A DNA stretch of 64,000 bases from an uncultured Prevotellaceae bacterium (GCA_900313615.1 OMRP01000002.1:248001-312000), one strand, 5' to 3'. Numbered from the stretch's first letter, positions 1-8,052 are shown. The notes: generated from the sequence alone by a model not told the origin. Numbers and translations: made by a program.

Positions 1-42
1 GGTAAAAAGGTAAAAAAGTAAAAGTAAAAAGTAAAATAAAAT
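1..42 (+). repeat. GTAAAA-type simple intergenic repeat
   Basis: The stretch before gcvH is built of GTAAAA and GGTAAAAAA units. The same composition recurs at 37128-37165, 40160-40200 (opposite strand) and 51720-51755, always between genes. It is seen directly; no function is evident. Confidence 0.7.
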
Positions 43-51
43 CATCAAATT

Positions 52-432
52 ATGGCAAAAGTTATTGAAGGACTCTATTATTCTGAGTCGCACGAGTACG
101 TGAGAGTGGAAGGCGAGTATGGTTACATCGGCATCACCGACTATGCCCAGCATGCTTTGGGCGAAGTGGTCTATGTTGACATGCCCGAAGTGGACGACGA
201 GGTGGAAGCCGGCAGCGAATTCGGCGCTGTGGAGAGTGTGAAAGCCGCAAGCGACCTGATGGCTCCTGTGAGCGGTACCGTCGTCGAGGTGAACGAGGCC
301 TTGGAAGATGAGCCGGGATTGGTGAATACTGACGCTTTCGCCAACTGGATTATCAAGGTGGAACTGACTGACAAGACCGAGTTGGATAACCTGATGGATG
401 CCGCAGCCTACGCTGAGATGTGCAAGGAATAA
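52..432 (+). CDS. gcvH: Glycine cleavage system H protein
   Basis: The 126-residue product is the lipoyl carrier of the glycine cleavage system. It shuttles the aminomethyl group from the P protein to the T protein and is reoxidised by the L protein. The lipoyl-domain motif ESVKAASDLMAPVSG is complete and its lysine (about residue 64) is the expected lipoylation site. Length fits the family. It leads a cluster with gcvPA, gcvPB and lpdA, so three of the four activities lie together; no gcvT is seen in the window. The ATG at 52 is preceded by an A-rich stretch and no purine-rich ribosome site, as usual in this phylum. Confidence 0.96.
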   Translation: MAKVIEGLYYSESHEYVRVEGEYGYIGITDYAQHALGEVVYVDMPEVDDEVEAGSEFGAVESVKAASDLMAPVSGTVVEVNEALEDEPGLVNTDAFANWIIKVELTDKTELDNLMDAAAYAEMCKE

Positions 433-481
433 AAGCCGTGAGAAGTAAGAGGTGTTACCACTAACCACCAAATAAATAATA

Positions 482-1810
482 ATGGCATACAAATATTTTC
501 CACATACCGAAGAAGACATCCAGCAGATGCTCGACAAGATTGGAGCCGAGCGGCTGGATGACCTCTTCGCCGAAGTGCCCGAGGCGATACGTTTCAAGGG
601 CGACTACGACTTGCCCTCATCGATGAGCGAGATGGAGGTTCGCCGCTATTTCGAGCATTTGTGCAACCGAAACGCCTCATTGACGGTGTTCGCTGGTGCC
701 GGTGTCTACGACCACTATACACCGAGTGTGGTAGCCAATATCACCGAGCGTTCAGAATTTCTGACCAGTTACACCCCCTACCAGGCTGAGATATCACAAG
801 GTACGCTGCACTATATCTTCGAGTTCCAAAGCATGATGACCGCCCTCACCGGCATGGCCATCAGCAACGCCTCAATGTACGACGGCAGCACCGCCACCGC
901 TGAGGCCGTGATGATGGCCGCCGCACAGTCGAAGAAGGCGAACACCGTATTGGTGAGCAGTTGTCTCGACCCCAAGGTGAGACGCGTGGTGGACACCTAT
1001 GCCCATTTCCACGGTATCGACATCGTATACCTGAAAGAACGAGACGGCGTGACCGACATCGACGACCTACGCGAGCGGCTTGCCGCCGGTGGCATTGCTG
1101 GCGTGTTGGTGCAACAGCCTAACTTCTACGGTATCATCGAAGACTTCACGGGATGGGCCGACCTGTGCCATGAACAGAAAGCGCTGTTCATCATCAACTC
1201 CGTCATCGGCGACCTCGCCTTGCTAAAGACTCCCGGAGAATGGGGTGCCGATATCGCCGTCGGTGACGGACAGTCGTTGGGCATTCCGATGTGTTATGGC
1301 GGGCCGAGCGTGGGCTATCTCTGTTGCACCGATAAGTTGATGCGCAAGATGCCAGGACGCATCGTCGGTATGACGAAGGACAGTCGCGGACAACGCGCCT
1401 TCGTGCTCACCCTCCAGGCACGCGAGCAGCATATCCGTCGACAGAAAGCCACATCGAACATCTGCTCGAACCAGAGTCTGATGGCACTTTTTGTCACCAT
1501 CTACCTCTCGCTGATGGGCAAGGAAGGACTGAAAGAAGTGGCCCAACGTTCCTATGACGCCGCCCATTACATGGCCGACGCATTGGTAGCCACAGGCCGT
1601 TTCACGATGGCCTTCAAACAGCCTTTCTTCAATGAGTTCTGCGTTCGCTATGACGGTGACGTGGATGCGCTGCAACAACAGTTGCTCAAACATGGCATTC
1701 TCGGCGGCGTGAAGGTCGACGACCATACGCTGATGATTGCCTGCACCGAGAAACGCACAAAAGAAGAGATAGACCAATTTGTAGCACTAACGAAGGAGGA
1801 CGAGCAATGA
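482..1810 (+). CDS. gcvPA: Glycine dehydrogenase (decarboxylating) subunit 1
   Basis: The 442-residue product is the N-terminal half of the two-subunit P protein, which decarboxylates glycine with pyridoxal phosphate and hands the aminomethyl group to GcvH. The opening residues (MAYKYFPHTEEDI) and the central FEFQSMMTALTGMAISNASMYDG region are typical of GcvPA. This half does not carry the cofactor lysine, which sits in gcvPB. The stop codon overlaps the gcvPB start in an ATGA arrangement, suggesting translational coupling and equal dosage. The split form is common in Bacteroidetes and Firmicutes, in contrast to the single long GcvP of enterobacteria. Confidence 0.95.
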   Translation: MAYKYFPHTEEDIQQMLDKIGAERLDDLFAEVPEAIRFKGDYDLPSSMSEMEVRRYFEHLCNRNASLTVFAGAGVYDHYTPSVVANITERSEFLTSYTPYQAEISQGTLHYIFEFQSMMTALTGMAISNASMYDGSTATAEAVMMAAAQSKKANTVLVSSCLDPKVRRVVDTYAHFHGIDIVYLKERDGVTDIDDLRERLAAGGIAGVLVQQPNFYGIIEDFTGWADLCHEQKALFIINSVIGDLALLKTPGEWGADIAVGDGQSLGIPMCYGGPSVGYLCCTDKLMRKMPGRIVGMTKDSRGQRAFVLTLQAREQHIRRQKATSNICSNQSLMALFVTIYLSLMGKEGLKEVAQRSYDAAHYMADALVATGRFTMAFKQPFFNEFCVRYDGDVDALQQQLLKHGILGGVKVDDHTLMIACTEKRTKEEIDQFVALTKEDEQ

Positions 1811-3261
1811 ACAACCAATTATACGGCAACTTGATTTTTGAGCTCTCGCACCCAGGACGCAAGGGCTATAGCCTGCCCAACAACGAGTTTGGACACTACG
1901 AACTGCCCGCCACCATATGCCGTGCCGAAGATGCCCCACTGCCCGAATGCGACGAGCTGACCGTAGTACGCCATTACACAAACCACAGTGCGAACAATTT
2001 TGGTGTGAACAACGGTTTTTATCCTTTGGGCAGTTGCACCATGAAATACAATCCCGTTTTGAACGAGGAGACCGCTTTATTGCCAGGATTCCAGGCCTTG
2101 CATCCCTCACAGCCGGAAGACACCTGTCAGGGTGCCCTGGAGCTGATGTTCAACCTGCAACATTCACTATCGGCCCTCACCGGACTGAGTGACTTCACGC
2201 TGAACCCCTTTGCGGGTGCCCATGGAGAGTTGACGGGACTGATGATTATCCGTGCCTACCACCAGCAACGTGGTGACGACCGCCGCACAAAAGTTATCGT
2301 GCCCGATACGGCTCATGGCACCAACCCCGCCAGCGCCGCCGTCTGCGGTCTCGACGTGGTAGAGGTGAGGAGCACACAGGACGGCACCGTTGACGTGGAC
2401 GACCTGCGTGAGAAGCTCGACGGCACCATCGCCGCGGTGATGATGACCAACCCCAATACCCTCGGACTCTTTGAGCGCCAGATACCGGAGATTGCCAAAC
2501 TGGTACATGCCAACGGAACCCTGCTCTATTACGACGGCGCTAACCTGAACCCAATGTTGGGCAAATGTCGTCCTGGTGACATGGGATTCGATGTGATGCA
2601 CATCAACCTGCACAAAACCTTCTCCACACCGCATGGCGGTGGTGGTCCTGGTTGCGGTCCCGTAGGAGTGCGCGCAGGCATGGAAGAACTGTTGCCCTGT
2701 CGCGTGGTGAAGAGCGGAGATGCCCTATACCATATCGTGCGCAACGAAGGAATACAGGTGGGAGCCACCGTCGGCAATTTCGCCGTGATGGTACGTGCCT
2801 ACACCTATATCCTGAGTCTGGGTAAGGAAGAAGTGAAGATGGTGGGTCCGTTGGCCACACTGAACGCCAACTACATCAAGGAGTCGCTGAAAGACCTGTA
2901 TGAACTACCCATCGACACGCTGTGCAAACATGAGTTTGTGTTCAACGGTCTGAAAGACAAGTCAACCGGCGTGACCACCATGGACATTGCCAAACGACTG
3001 CTCGACTACGGCTATCATGCTCCCACCATCTATTTCCCACTGCTGTTCCATGAGTCGCTGATGATTGAACCGACAGAGAGCGAGAGTAAGGACACCATTG
3101 ACGGTTTCATCGCCGTGATGCGTCGCATCGCCGAAGAAGCCATCACCAACCCCGACATGGTGAAGGGAGCCCCCCACTCCACACCCATCGGGCGTGTCGA
3201 CGATGTGTTGGCCGCCAAGCAGCCTGTACTGACTTTCCGAGAGGTGAGAGGTGAGGAGTGA
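1807..3261 (+). CDS. gcvPB: Glycine dehydrogenase (decarboxylating) subunit 2
   Basis: The 484-residue product is the C-terminal half of the split P protein. The motif HINLHKTFSTPHGGGGPG is present; its lysine (about residue 270) is the expected Schiff-base lysine for pyridoxal phosphate. GSCTMKYNP and PDTAHGTNPASA are further hallmark stretches. It starts inside the last codons of gcvPA (4-nt overlap) and is followed, after about 90 bases of simple repeats, by lpdA on the same strand. Confidence 0.96.
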   Translation: MNNQLYGNLIFELSHPGRKGYSLPNNEFGHYELPATICRAEDAPLPECDELTVVRHYTNHSANNFGVNNGFYPLGSCTMKYNPVLNEETALLPGFQALHPSQPEDTCQGALELMFNLQHSLSALTGLSDFTLNPFAGAHGELTGLMIIRAYHQQRGDDRRTKVIVPDTAHGTNPASAAVCGLDVVEVRSTQDGTVDVDDLREKLDGTIAAVMMTNPNTLGLFERQIPEIAKLVHANGTLLYYDGANLNPMLGKCRPGDMGFDVMHINLHKTFSTPHGGGGPGCGPVGVRAGMEELLPCRVVKSGDALYHIVRNEGIQVGATVGNFAVMVRAYTYILSLGKEEVKMVGPLATLNANYIKESLKDLYELPIDTLCKHEFVFNGLKDKSTGVTTMDIAKRLLDYGYHAPTIYFPLLFHESLMIEPTESESKDTIDGFIAVMRRIAEEAITNPDMVKGAPHSTPIGRVDDVLAAKQPVLTFREVRGEE

Positions 3262-3283
3262 GAGAATAGCCTGAAAAGTTATT

Positions 3284-3352
3284 TTCTTAACTCTTAATTA
3301 TTAACTCTTAATTATTCGCAAGCTCATCAGCTTTGCAGTCTTAACTTTTAAC
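3284..3352 (+). repeat. Direct repeats between gcvPB and lpdA
   Basis: The unit TTAACTCTTAATTA occurs twice in tandem (about 3289-3316). It is followed by TTATTCGCAAGCTCATCAG, a near copy of which lies at about 32865-32885 downstream of mltG. Seen directly; a dispersed intergenic repeat is the simplest reading. Confidence 0.6.
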
Positions 3353-3354
3353 TC

Positions 3355-4689
3355 ATGAAGAGTGATATAATCATCATAGGTAGTGGACCCGGCGGCTATC
3401 GTGCCGCCGAGCACGCTGCCCGTCATGGAAAGAGCGTGACCATCTTTGAGCGTGCCGAGACTGGTGGCACCTGTCTGAACTGTGGATGTATTCCCACTAA
3501 AGCTCTGTGCAGGAACGCAGAGTTGCTGCTCACCTTGCGCGAAGCCGAGGTATATGGTTTGCGCGACATTCAATATGGTGTTGATTTTGGCGCTGTGATG
3601 GAGCGCAAGCAACGTGTAGTGGAGCAACTGCGCAACGGAGTGGAGACGCTAATGGGTATGCCCGGAATCACGTTCGTACGCGGCGAAGCCCATTTTGAAG
3701 ACGCACACACCATTGTCTGCGGCGATGAGCGTTATACCGCCAACGACATCATCATTGCCACGGGCAGCGACGCCAAGAAGCCCCCTATCGTTGGCATCGA
3801 CCAACCCCATGTGGTCACGTCGACCGAATTGCTGAGCATCGACCACCTACCACGGCGGTTGTGCATCATCGGTGCTGGTGTCATCGGCATGGAGTTCGCC
3901 TCCATTTTTAACGCATTGGGCAGCGAGGTGACGGTGGTGGAATTTCTCAAGGAATGTCTGCCCCCCTTTGATGGAGATATTGCCAAGCGTTTGCGCCAAC
4001 AACTGTCAAAGCGCGGTGTAGAGTTTTTCATGCAGTCAGGAGTGAAAGAGATTACGTCTGATGAAGTGATTTTCGAGCGCAAGGGCAAGGAGAGTCGTGT
4101 GGCAGCCGATGTTGTGTTGGTAGCCACAGGCCGTGCTCCACGCACCGACGGTTTGTGTCTGGAGAAGGCGGGCATCGTCACCGAGCGCGGCGCCATCGTT
4201 GTCGATGACGACATGCAAACGAACGTATCCCATATCTATGCCATCGGCGACGTAAATGCCCGTTGCATGTTGGCCCATGCCGCCACCTTCCAGGGGCTGC
4301 ATGTGGTGAACCACTTATTGGGCATCGACGACGATGTAGACTTGAAGACTATCCCCGCCGCCGTGTTCACCCATCCAGAAGCCGCCTGTGTAGGTATGAC
4401 TGAAGAGCAATGCAAAGATGCAGGCTTTGATTACGTGTGCAAGAAAGGCTACTACCGTGCCAATGGCAAGGCGCTGGCGATGAACGAAAGCGAAGGGTTG
4501 GTGAAGATGATGGCCACACCTGAGGGTCTCATCTTGGGTTGCCATATCCTCGGCACCCATGCCTCCGACATGGTGCAGGAAGTGAGTTGTCTGATGGCTA
4601 AGGGCTGTACTGTCAGCGACCTGCGTGACATGGTGCATATCCACCCCACCCTGGGCGAGATGCTGCAAGAAGTGGCGGCTGCATTCTAA
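3355..4689 (+). CDS. lpdA: Dihydrolipoyl dehydrogenase (glycine cleavage L protein)
   Basis: The 444-residue FAD/NAD-dependent oxidoreductase reoxidises dihydrolipoyl groups. It has the N-terminal dinucleotide motif IIGSGPGGYRAAEHA, the redox disulfide GGTCLNCGCIP (cysteines about 40 and 45), a second Rossmann motif IIGAGVIGMEFASIF for NAD, and the C-terminal catalytic HPTLGE (His about 430, Glu about 435). Position directly after gcvH-gcvPA-gcvPB suggests it serves glycine cleavage, though it could also serve 2-oxo acid dehydrogenases. The start follows a repeat-rich spacer. Confidence 0.95.
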   Translation: MKSDIIIIGSGPGGYRAAEHAARHGKSVTIFERAETGGTCLNCGCIPTKALCRNAELLLTLREAEVYGLRDIQYGVDFGAVMERKQRVVEQLRNGVETLMGMPGITFVRGEAHFEDAHTIVCGDERYTANDIIIATGSDAKKPPIVGIDQPHVVTSTELLSIDHLPRRLCIIGAGVIGMEFASIFNALGSEVTVVEFLKECLPPFDGDIAKRLRQQLSKRGVEFFMQSGVKEITSDEVIFERKGKESRVAADVVLVATGRAPRTDGLCLEKAGIVTERGAIVVDDDMQTNVSHIYAIGDVNARCMLAHAATFQGLHVVNHLLGIDDDVDLKTIPAAVFTHPEAACVGMTEEQCKDAGFDYVCKKGYYRANGKALAMNESEGLVKMMATPEGLILGCHILGTHASDMVQEVSCLMAKGCTVSDLRDMVHIHPTLGEMLQEVAAAF

Positions 4690-4702
4690 AAACGGTCTGA
4701 AA

Positions 4703-5236
4703 ATGAAAAAGCTATTTAGTATTTGCTTTTGTTTATTATTAAGCCCGTTTTCTTTTGCACAAGAAACAGTTGACAGTATCAGCCAATTGAATCAAGATCG
4801 ACATTCTGTGCAAATGATGTACAACCAATCAATACCTAAAGAAGAATTGTTGCTCGAACAAAAAACTGACGTTTGGTTTGGACGGGCTATTCTCATGGGG
4901 ACGTTGAAAGGTGAACACTCAACAGCCACTTTTAAACATGGTGACAAATATATAAGGATTTGCCCACAAGCATGTTCTATTGACGAAATAAGACTGATTA
5001 AGTTCGATGTGAAGAAAGGAAACCGAGTTGCGAAACTGTCCACACTCAAACTTAAACAAGAAATGGATATCAAGGACTCCAAAATAAATAAAGGGGTAAC
5101 TGTGCCATACAAAAAACTCAATGAGAATTTTATTGAGTTAGACTGTAGCGGATTGGATAAAGGAGAATATGGTGTTGTTACTATTGTAGACAATTACTAC
5201 TTCGCGGATTACGCCTTTACCTTCAGTATTCAATAA
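4703..5236 (+). CDS. Small secreted protein of unknown function
   Basis: About 177 residues if translation starts at the ATG at 4703, which gives a clean signal peptide (MKKLFSICFCLLLSPFSFAQ); an in-frame upstream start would lie inside lpdA and lacks that property. The mature part is rich in Lys, Asp and beta-prone stretches, ends in ADYAFTFSIQ, and contains WFGRAILMGTLKGE and SGLDKGEYGVVTI. I recognise no family. The gene is clearly more AT-rich than gcv and lpd beside it and begins only 13 bases after lpdA, which hints at a later insertion. It is probably periplasmic or on the cell surface. Confidence 0.75.
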   Translation: MKKLFSICFCLLLSPFSFAQETVDSISQLNQDRHSVQMMYNQSIPKEELLLEQKTDVWFGRAILMGTLKGEHSTATFKHGDKYIRICPQACSIDEIRLIKFDVKKGNRVAKLSTLKLKQEMDIKDSKINKGVTVPYKKLNENFIELDCSGLDKGEYGVVTIVDNYYFADYAFTFSIQ

Positions 5237-5262
5237 AGTCAGTCGTTTTTTTATTATTCATA

Positions 5263-5408
5263 AAGATAGGCGGCGTTTCGGAAAAGAAAGAAAAAATTTC
5301 ATTTTTTTCTTTTTTGCACTATCTTTTCATAAGATAGGCGGCGTTTCGGAAAAGAAAGAAAAAATTTTGTTTTTTTCTTTGCTTTTCTCTCAACTTGCAC
5401 TATCTTTG
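5263..5408 (+). repeat. Imperfect tandem duplication of a promoter region
   Basis: A 37-base block at 5263-5299 is repeated exactly at 5331-5367 (offset 68). Both copies are followed by a T-rich stretch and TTGCACTATCTTT (about 5314-5327 and 5395-5407). Only the second copy has both promoter elements at proper spacing. Seen directly in the sequence. Confidence 0.85.
5378..5408 (+). promoter_or_regulatory. Bacteroidetes-type promoter for the ribE leader RNA
   Basis: TTTG at 5378-5381, 19 bases, then TATCTTTG at 5401-5408. This matches the -33 TTTG / -7 TAnnTTTG consensus of the primary sigma factor of Bacteroidetes. Transcription should begin near 5413. It is the second copy of a duplicated unit; the first copy ends in TATCTTTT and lacks a spaced TTTG. 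Confidence 0.75.
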
Positions 5409-5412
5409 CACC

Positions 5413-5617
5413 ATAAAAGCATTGGGTCGTATCGGTTAGATCGGGATACTCATCAAATAATACAGAAAACCGAGAAAACCTCCTTTGCCAATGGCGGGCC
5501 ACATTCTCCGCTAGGAGATAGCAGTAATGCCGGTGGATTACAACGGCGGGGAGTCCTCAAAACTTATACATTCGGAGTTTTCATCACATCATCGGTACGA
5601 CCCCTCTTTTTTTCTTT
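5413..5617 (+). ncRNA. Structured RNA or attenuator leader upstream of ribE
   Basis: Hand folding gives a 13-bp closing helix pairing 5424-5436 with 5591-5603 (three G-U pairs). Inside are a 9-bp helix 5480-5489/5545-5553, CCAC/GTGG at 5499-5502/5533-5536 and an apical CTCC-GCTA-GGAG hairpin at 5506-5517. AAAACT/AGTTTT (5559-5564/5576-5581) forms a local hairpin. A T-rich run starts at 5607 right after the closing helix, so the unit has promoter, body and terminator-like end. Alternatives are a riboswitch-like attenuator for ribE, or an independent RNA of about 200 nt such as a 6S-like RNA. I see no convincing FMN (RFN) consensus. No coding frame here looks real. Confidence 0.5.
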
Positions 5618-5655
5618 CCCCTTTCCTATACGTTGTACCCTTAAAAACGAAAAAC

Positions 5656-6258
5656 ATGTTCTCAGGCATAGTAGAAGAGATGGCTACCGTGACAGCCATC
5701 ACCCACGACAAAGAAAATATCGACCTCACGCTGCGTTGCTCTTTCACAAATGAGTTGAAGATTGACCAAAGCATCGCCCACAATGGCGTATGCCTCACCG
5801 TGGTGCACATCGATGGCGACTGTTATACGGTGACGGCGATGAAAGAGACATTGGACCGTTCCAACCTCGGTCTACTGAAGGTGGGCGACCATGTGAACGT
5901 GGAACGTTCGATGATGATGCAAGGCCGGTTGGATGGCCATATCGTTCAGGGACATGTCGACGAGACTGCCCGTTGCATCGCCATGGAGGATGCCGACGGT
6001 AGTACCTACTTCACCTTTGAATACAAGGCCGACAGAGAGATGGCCCGTCGCGGCTATTTCACCGTCGACAAAGGCAGCGTGACGGTGAACGGAGTGTCAC
6101 TCACCGTGTGCAACCCCACAGACAATACGTTCCAGGTTGCCATTATCCCCTACACCATGGAGAACACCAACTTCCGTGATATTCGTGTAGGTACGGTGGT
6201 GAATTTGGAGTTTGACATCCTGGGAAAATACATCGCCCGTCTGCAAGATTTCCGATAA
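5656..6258 (+). CDS. ribE: Riboflavin synthase, alpha chain
   Basis: The 200-residue enzyme dismutates two 6,7-dimethyl-8-ribityllumazines to riboflavin. It consists of two lumazine-binding half domains: MFSGIVEEMATV opens the first and GHVDETARC starts the second, with repeated VNGVSLTV/NGVCLTV motifs. The start at 5656 is chosen because MFSGIVE is the invariant N terminus of the family; an upstream in-frame extension would run through the structured leader. No other rib gene is adjacent. The long leader (about 240 nt) is unusual and probably regulatory. Confidence 0.95.
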   Translation: MFSGIVEEMATVTAITHDKENIDLTLRCSFTNELKIDQSIAHNGVCLTVVHIDGDCYTVTAMKETLDRSNLGLLKVGDHVNVERSMMMQGRLDGHIVQGHVDETARCIAMEDADGSTYFTFEYKADREMARRGYFTVDKGSVTVNGVSLTVCNPTDNTFQVAIIPYTMENTNFRDIRVGTVVNLEFDILGKYIARLQDFR

Positions 6259-6265
6259 TTGTTTT

Positions 6266-6766
6266 TTAGTTTTTGCTGTAACACACCGTACAAACGAATT
6301 GTGGATAGACGGTGGTGTGGAAATAACATGCGTCATTTTTGATGTCAGGTGAATTCTTCAACACGTTGCGCAAATCCGAGGAGAGGCCCTCACCCGTCAT
6401 CTTCAGCAGACTTTCTTTCATTGTCCATAGACGGATAAAAGCGATTCGCGGATCTGGCGAAGCGCTAATCTGTTGTTGTTCCTCCGCGTTCATGACCATT
6501 TTCATGAGTTCCTCGTCATAATGGTCGAGGCTCTCCACATCGATACCGACAGATGCAGAACCGACAACACAAGCCGCCGCTTCATGACAATGGCTCATAT
6601 TGAAGAATATTTTCTGGTGCCTTATGAGTGATGGTTTGCCTCGTTTGTCGAATTCGAATTCAGGGGCGGCAGTGATGCCATATTCCACTCGCAGCGCCCG
6701 CTGCAAGAGCCGATAGGCAGCCAGAGAGAGCCGACGGTCATGTTCCTGCCTAAAACGGAGCTCCAA
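6266..6766 (-). CDS. 4'-phosphopantetheinyl transferase, 5'-truncated
   Basis: A 166-residue Sfp-type transferase that would attach phosphopantetheine to acyl or peptidyl carrier proteins. The Mg-binding and CoA motifs GIDVE (about 75-78) and WTMKESLLK (about 114-122) are present, as is the FNMSH motif. The first codons (TTG start, ELRFRQEHDRR) correspond to a point well inside typical family members, which have roughly 40-60 further N-terminal residues. A stop codon lies two codons upstream of the TTG, and the other frames upstream hold no match. It may therefore be a degraded or minimal copy. The end abuts ribE, with which it converges, leaving only 7 bases between stop codons. Confidence 0.7.
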   Translation of the reverse strand: MELRFRQEHDRRLSLAAYRLLQRALRVEYGITAAPEFEFDKRGKPSLIRHQKIFFNMSHCHEAAACVVGSASVGIDVESLDHYDEELMKMVMNAEEQQQISASPDPRIAFIRLWTMKESLLKMTGEGLSSDLRNVLKNSPDIKNDACYFHTTVYPQFVCTVCYSKN

Positions 6767-6800
6767 TGATTACTGTCGGAAATCTTTTTGTCATACTTTT

Positions 6801-6830
6801 TTTGTTTGTCACTATATTTTCGTATTTTTG
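6801..6830 (+). promoter_or_regulatory. Promoter of the GIY-YIG gene
   Basis: TTTG at 6801-6804, an 18-base spacer and TATTTTTG at 6823-6830; the gene starts at 6862, giving a leader of about 25 nt. The spacer is one base shorter than the usual 19-21. Confidence 0.6.
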
Positions 6831-6861
6831 CGGAAATAAATGCAATACTTAATAACTACCT

Positions 6862-7737
6862 ATGGCAATTTTAACCGTTTATACGAGACTCCTAGACAAA
6901 ACGCTTGAAGGTGCACGCATCATTGATATGGGCTCCACTAAAACGTGTCAATGCTTTGTTCTTCCTTATGATAAAGTGGCAAGAGTAAGCAGGGACAACC
7001 TAGTTGGCAAATATGCATTTTACATTTTGCTTGGACATAATGAACTTGGTCATCCTATGGCATACATCGGACAGACTAACGATTTTTCCGTTCGTGCAAA
7101 TGATCACAAGCAGAAAAAAGATTGGTGGGACACCGCATTAGTCTTTGTGTCTAAAGCCGATGAAATATTTGCAAGCGAAGTTTTATATCTTGAATATATT
7201 GGATGGAAAAGAGCATGCGAAGTCAAAAATTTTAAAATCGCCAATAACAAAATTATCAAGGAGCCTGGATTATCTGAGGACAAGAAAAACGACATGGAAC
7301 TATTCTTTGAAGAGATAAGATTTCTTACTCGTTTTTATGGTTGTTCTGTTTTCGAGGAACCAATGTTCACAAAGAAAGAGGAAATGGAGCACAAAGTGTT
7401 CTACATGAAGAAAGTGAAAGTTGGCATAGATGCAGTAGTATATTTCTATCCCGTTACAAAAACATTTATCCTTAAGGCCGGTAGCAAGATTAGATTTAAC
7501 GACCTTCCAAATGGCAGCAAAGAAGCCCACAATCTAAGAGAAGAAATCAAATCAAATTCCTCTTTATCTAAAAAGGATGGAGATTTGCTCGTTATCCTCG
7601 AGGATATAGATATTACCTCTAATGATAGGACTCCTTCTGGAGCCACCTGTGTCATAAATGGTGGAGCCGATCAAGGCACCGTTTCTTTGAAGGATAAAGA
7701 CAATGTTACATTTGAACAATTATTTCTTAAAGGATAA
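6862..7737 (+). CDS. GIY-YIG nuclease family protein with DUF4357-like C terminus
   Basis: The 291-residue protein has an N-terminal half with a GIY-YIG type core: FYILLG and AYIGQT for the two beta-strand motifs, then an arginine in FSVRANDHK and a glutamate in FASEVLYLEY as candidate active-site residues. The C-terminal part (FILKAGSKIRF to the end) resembles the DUF4357 domain that often follows such nucleases. The gene is AT-rich relative to its neighbours and lies beside a truncated gene, which fits horizontal acquisition. Substrate unknown; similar proteins are frequent near restriction and other accessory loci. No signal peptide, so cytoplasmic. Confidence 0.75.
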   Translation: MAILTVYTRLLDKTLEGARIIDMGSTKTCQCFVLPYDKVARVSRDNLVGKYAFYILLGHNELGHPMAYIGQTNDFSVRANDHKQKKDWWDTALVFVSKADEIFASEVLYLEYIGWKRACEVKNFKIANNKIIKEPGLSEDKKNDMELFFEEIRFLTRFYGCSVFEEPMFTKKEEMEHKVFYMKKVKVGIDAVVYFYPVTKTFILKAGSKIRFNDLPNGSKEAHNLREEIKSNSSLSKKDGDLLVILEDIDITSNDRTPSGATCVINGGADQGTVSLKDKDNVTFEQLFLKG

Positions 7738-7783
7738 ACGCATCCTCTAATCTTTACTTTTAATAAACATCTCCGAATAAAAC

Positions 7784-7812
7784 GCCCTCACTCTCCCCAT
7801 GAGAGCGGGGGC
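7784..7812 (+). terminator. Hairpin between the GIY-YIG gene and the chimeric gene
   Basis: A 12-pair stem (one mismatch, one G-U) joins 7784-7795 to 7801-7812 with loop CCCAT. No clear T run follows, so termination may be weak. Its right arm occupies the place where the -33 element of the duplicated tolC promoter should be. Confidence 0.6.
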
Positions 7813-8052
7813 ATTTCGACAAAAAGAATTATTTTTGTGATGATTTTCCAAAATATTATTATGAACAGAAATAATATTTCTATGATTTTTTTAGTGTTGT
7901 TGGCTTTCCCCTTGGCCATGCAAGCCCAGGAGACAAGCGGTGAATGGGCTCTTGACGATTGCATCAGCTATTCCCTAGCCAATAACATCCAACTGAAAAG
8001 GAGCCACCTGACGCGACTGAACACAAAGGAAGATATTCTCCAGTCGAAAGCC
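7811..8052 (+). repeat. Copy 1 of the tolC 5' region (promoter remnant plus coding)
   Basis: This 240-base stretch is a diverged direct copy of 10983-11228. Similarity starts just 3' of the -33 element, covers the -7 box (TATTTTTG at 7830-7837), the leader, the signal peptide and about 50 further codons, and stops at the codons for QSKA. The protein-level identity over the shared part is roughly 85%. Confidence 0.9.

Noticed and set aside
1223-1777. Long antisense frames over gcvPA, gcvPB, aspS, yidC, glnS and others
   Set aside because: They mirror strongly conserved genes and show no signal peptides, motifs or own promoters.
5424-5603. FMN riboswitch (RFN element) before ribE
   Set aside because: Position is right, but the conserved RFN blocks cannot be placed; only scattered GGCGG and CCGGTG pieces match. 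It is listed as a structured RNA of unknown type.
5367-5753. 128-codon frame over the ribE leader
   Set aside because: It overlaps promoter, RNA helices and ribE in another frame; composition is not protein-like.
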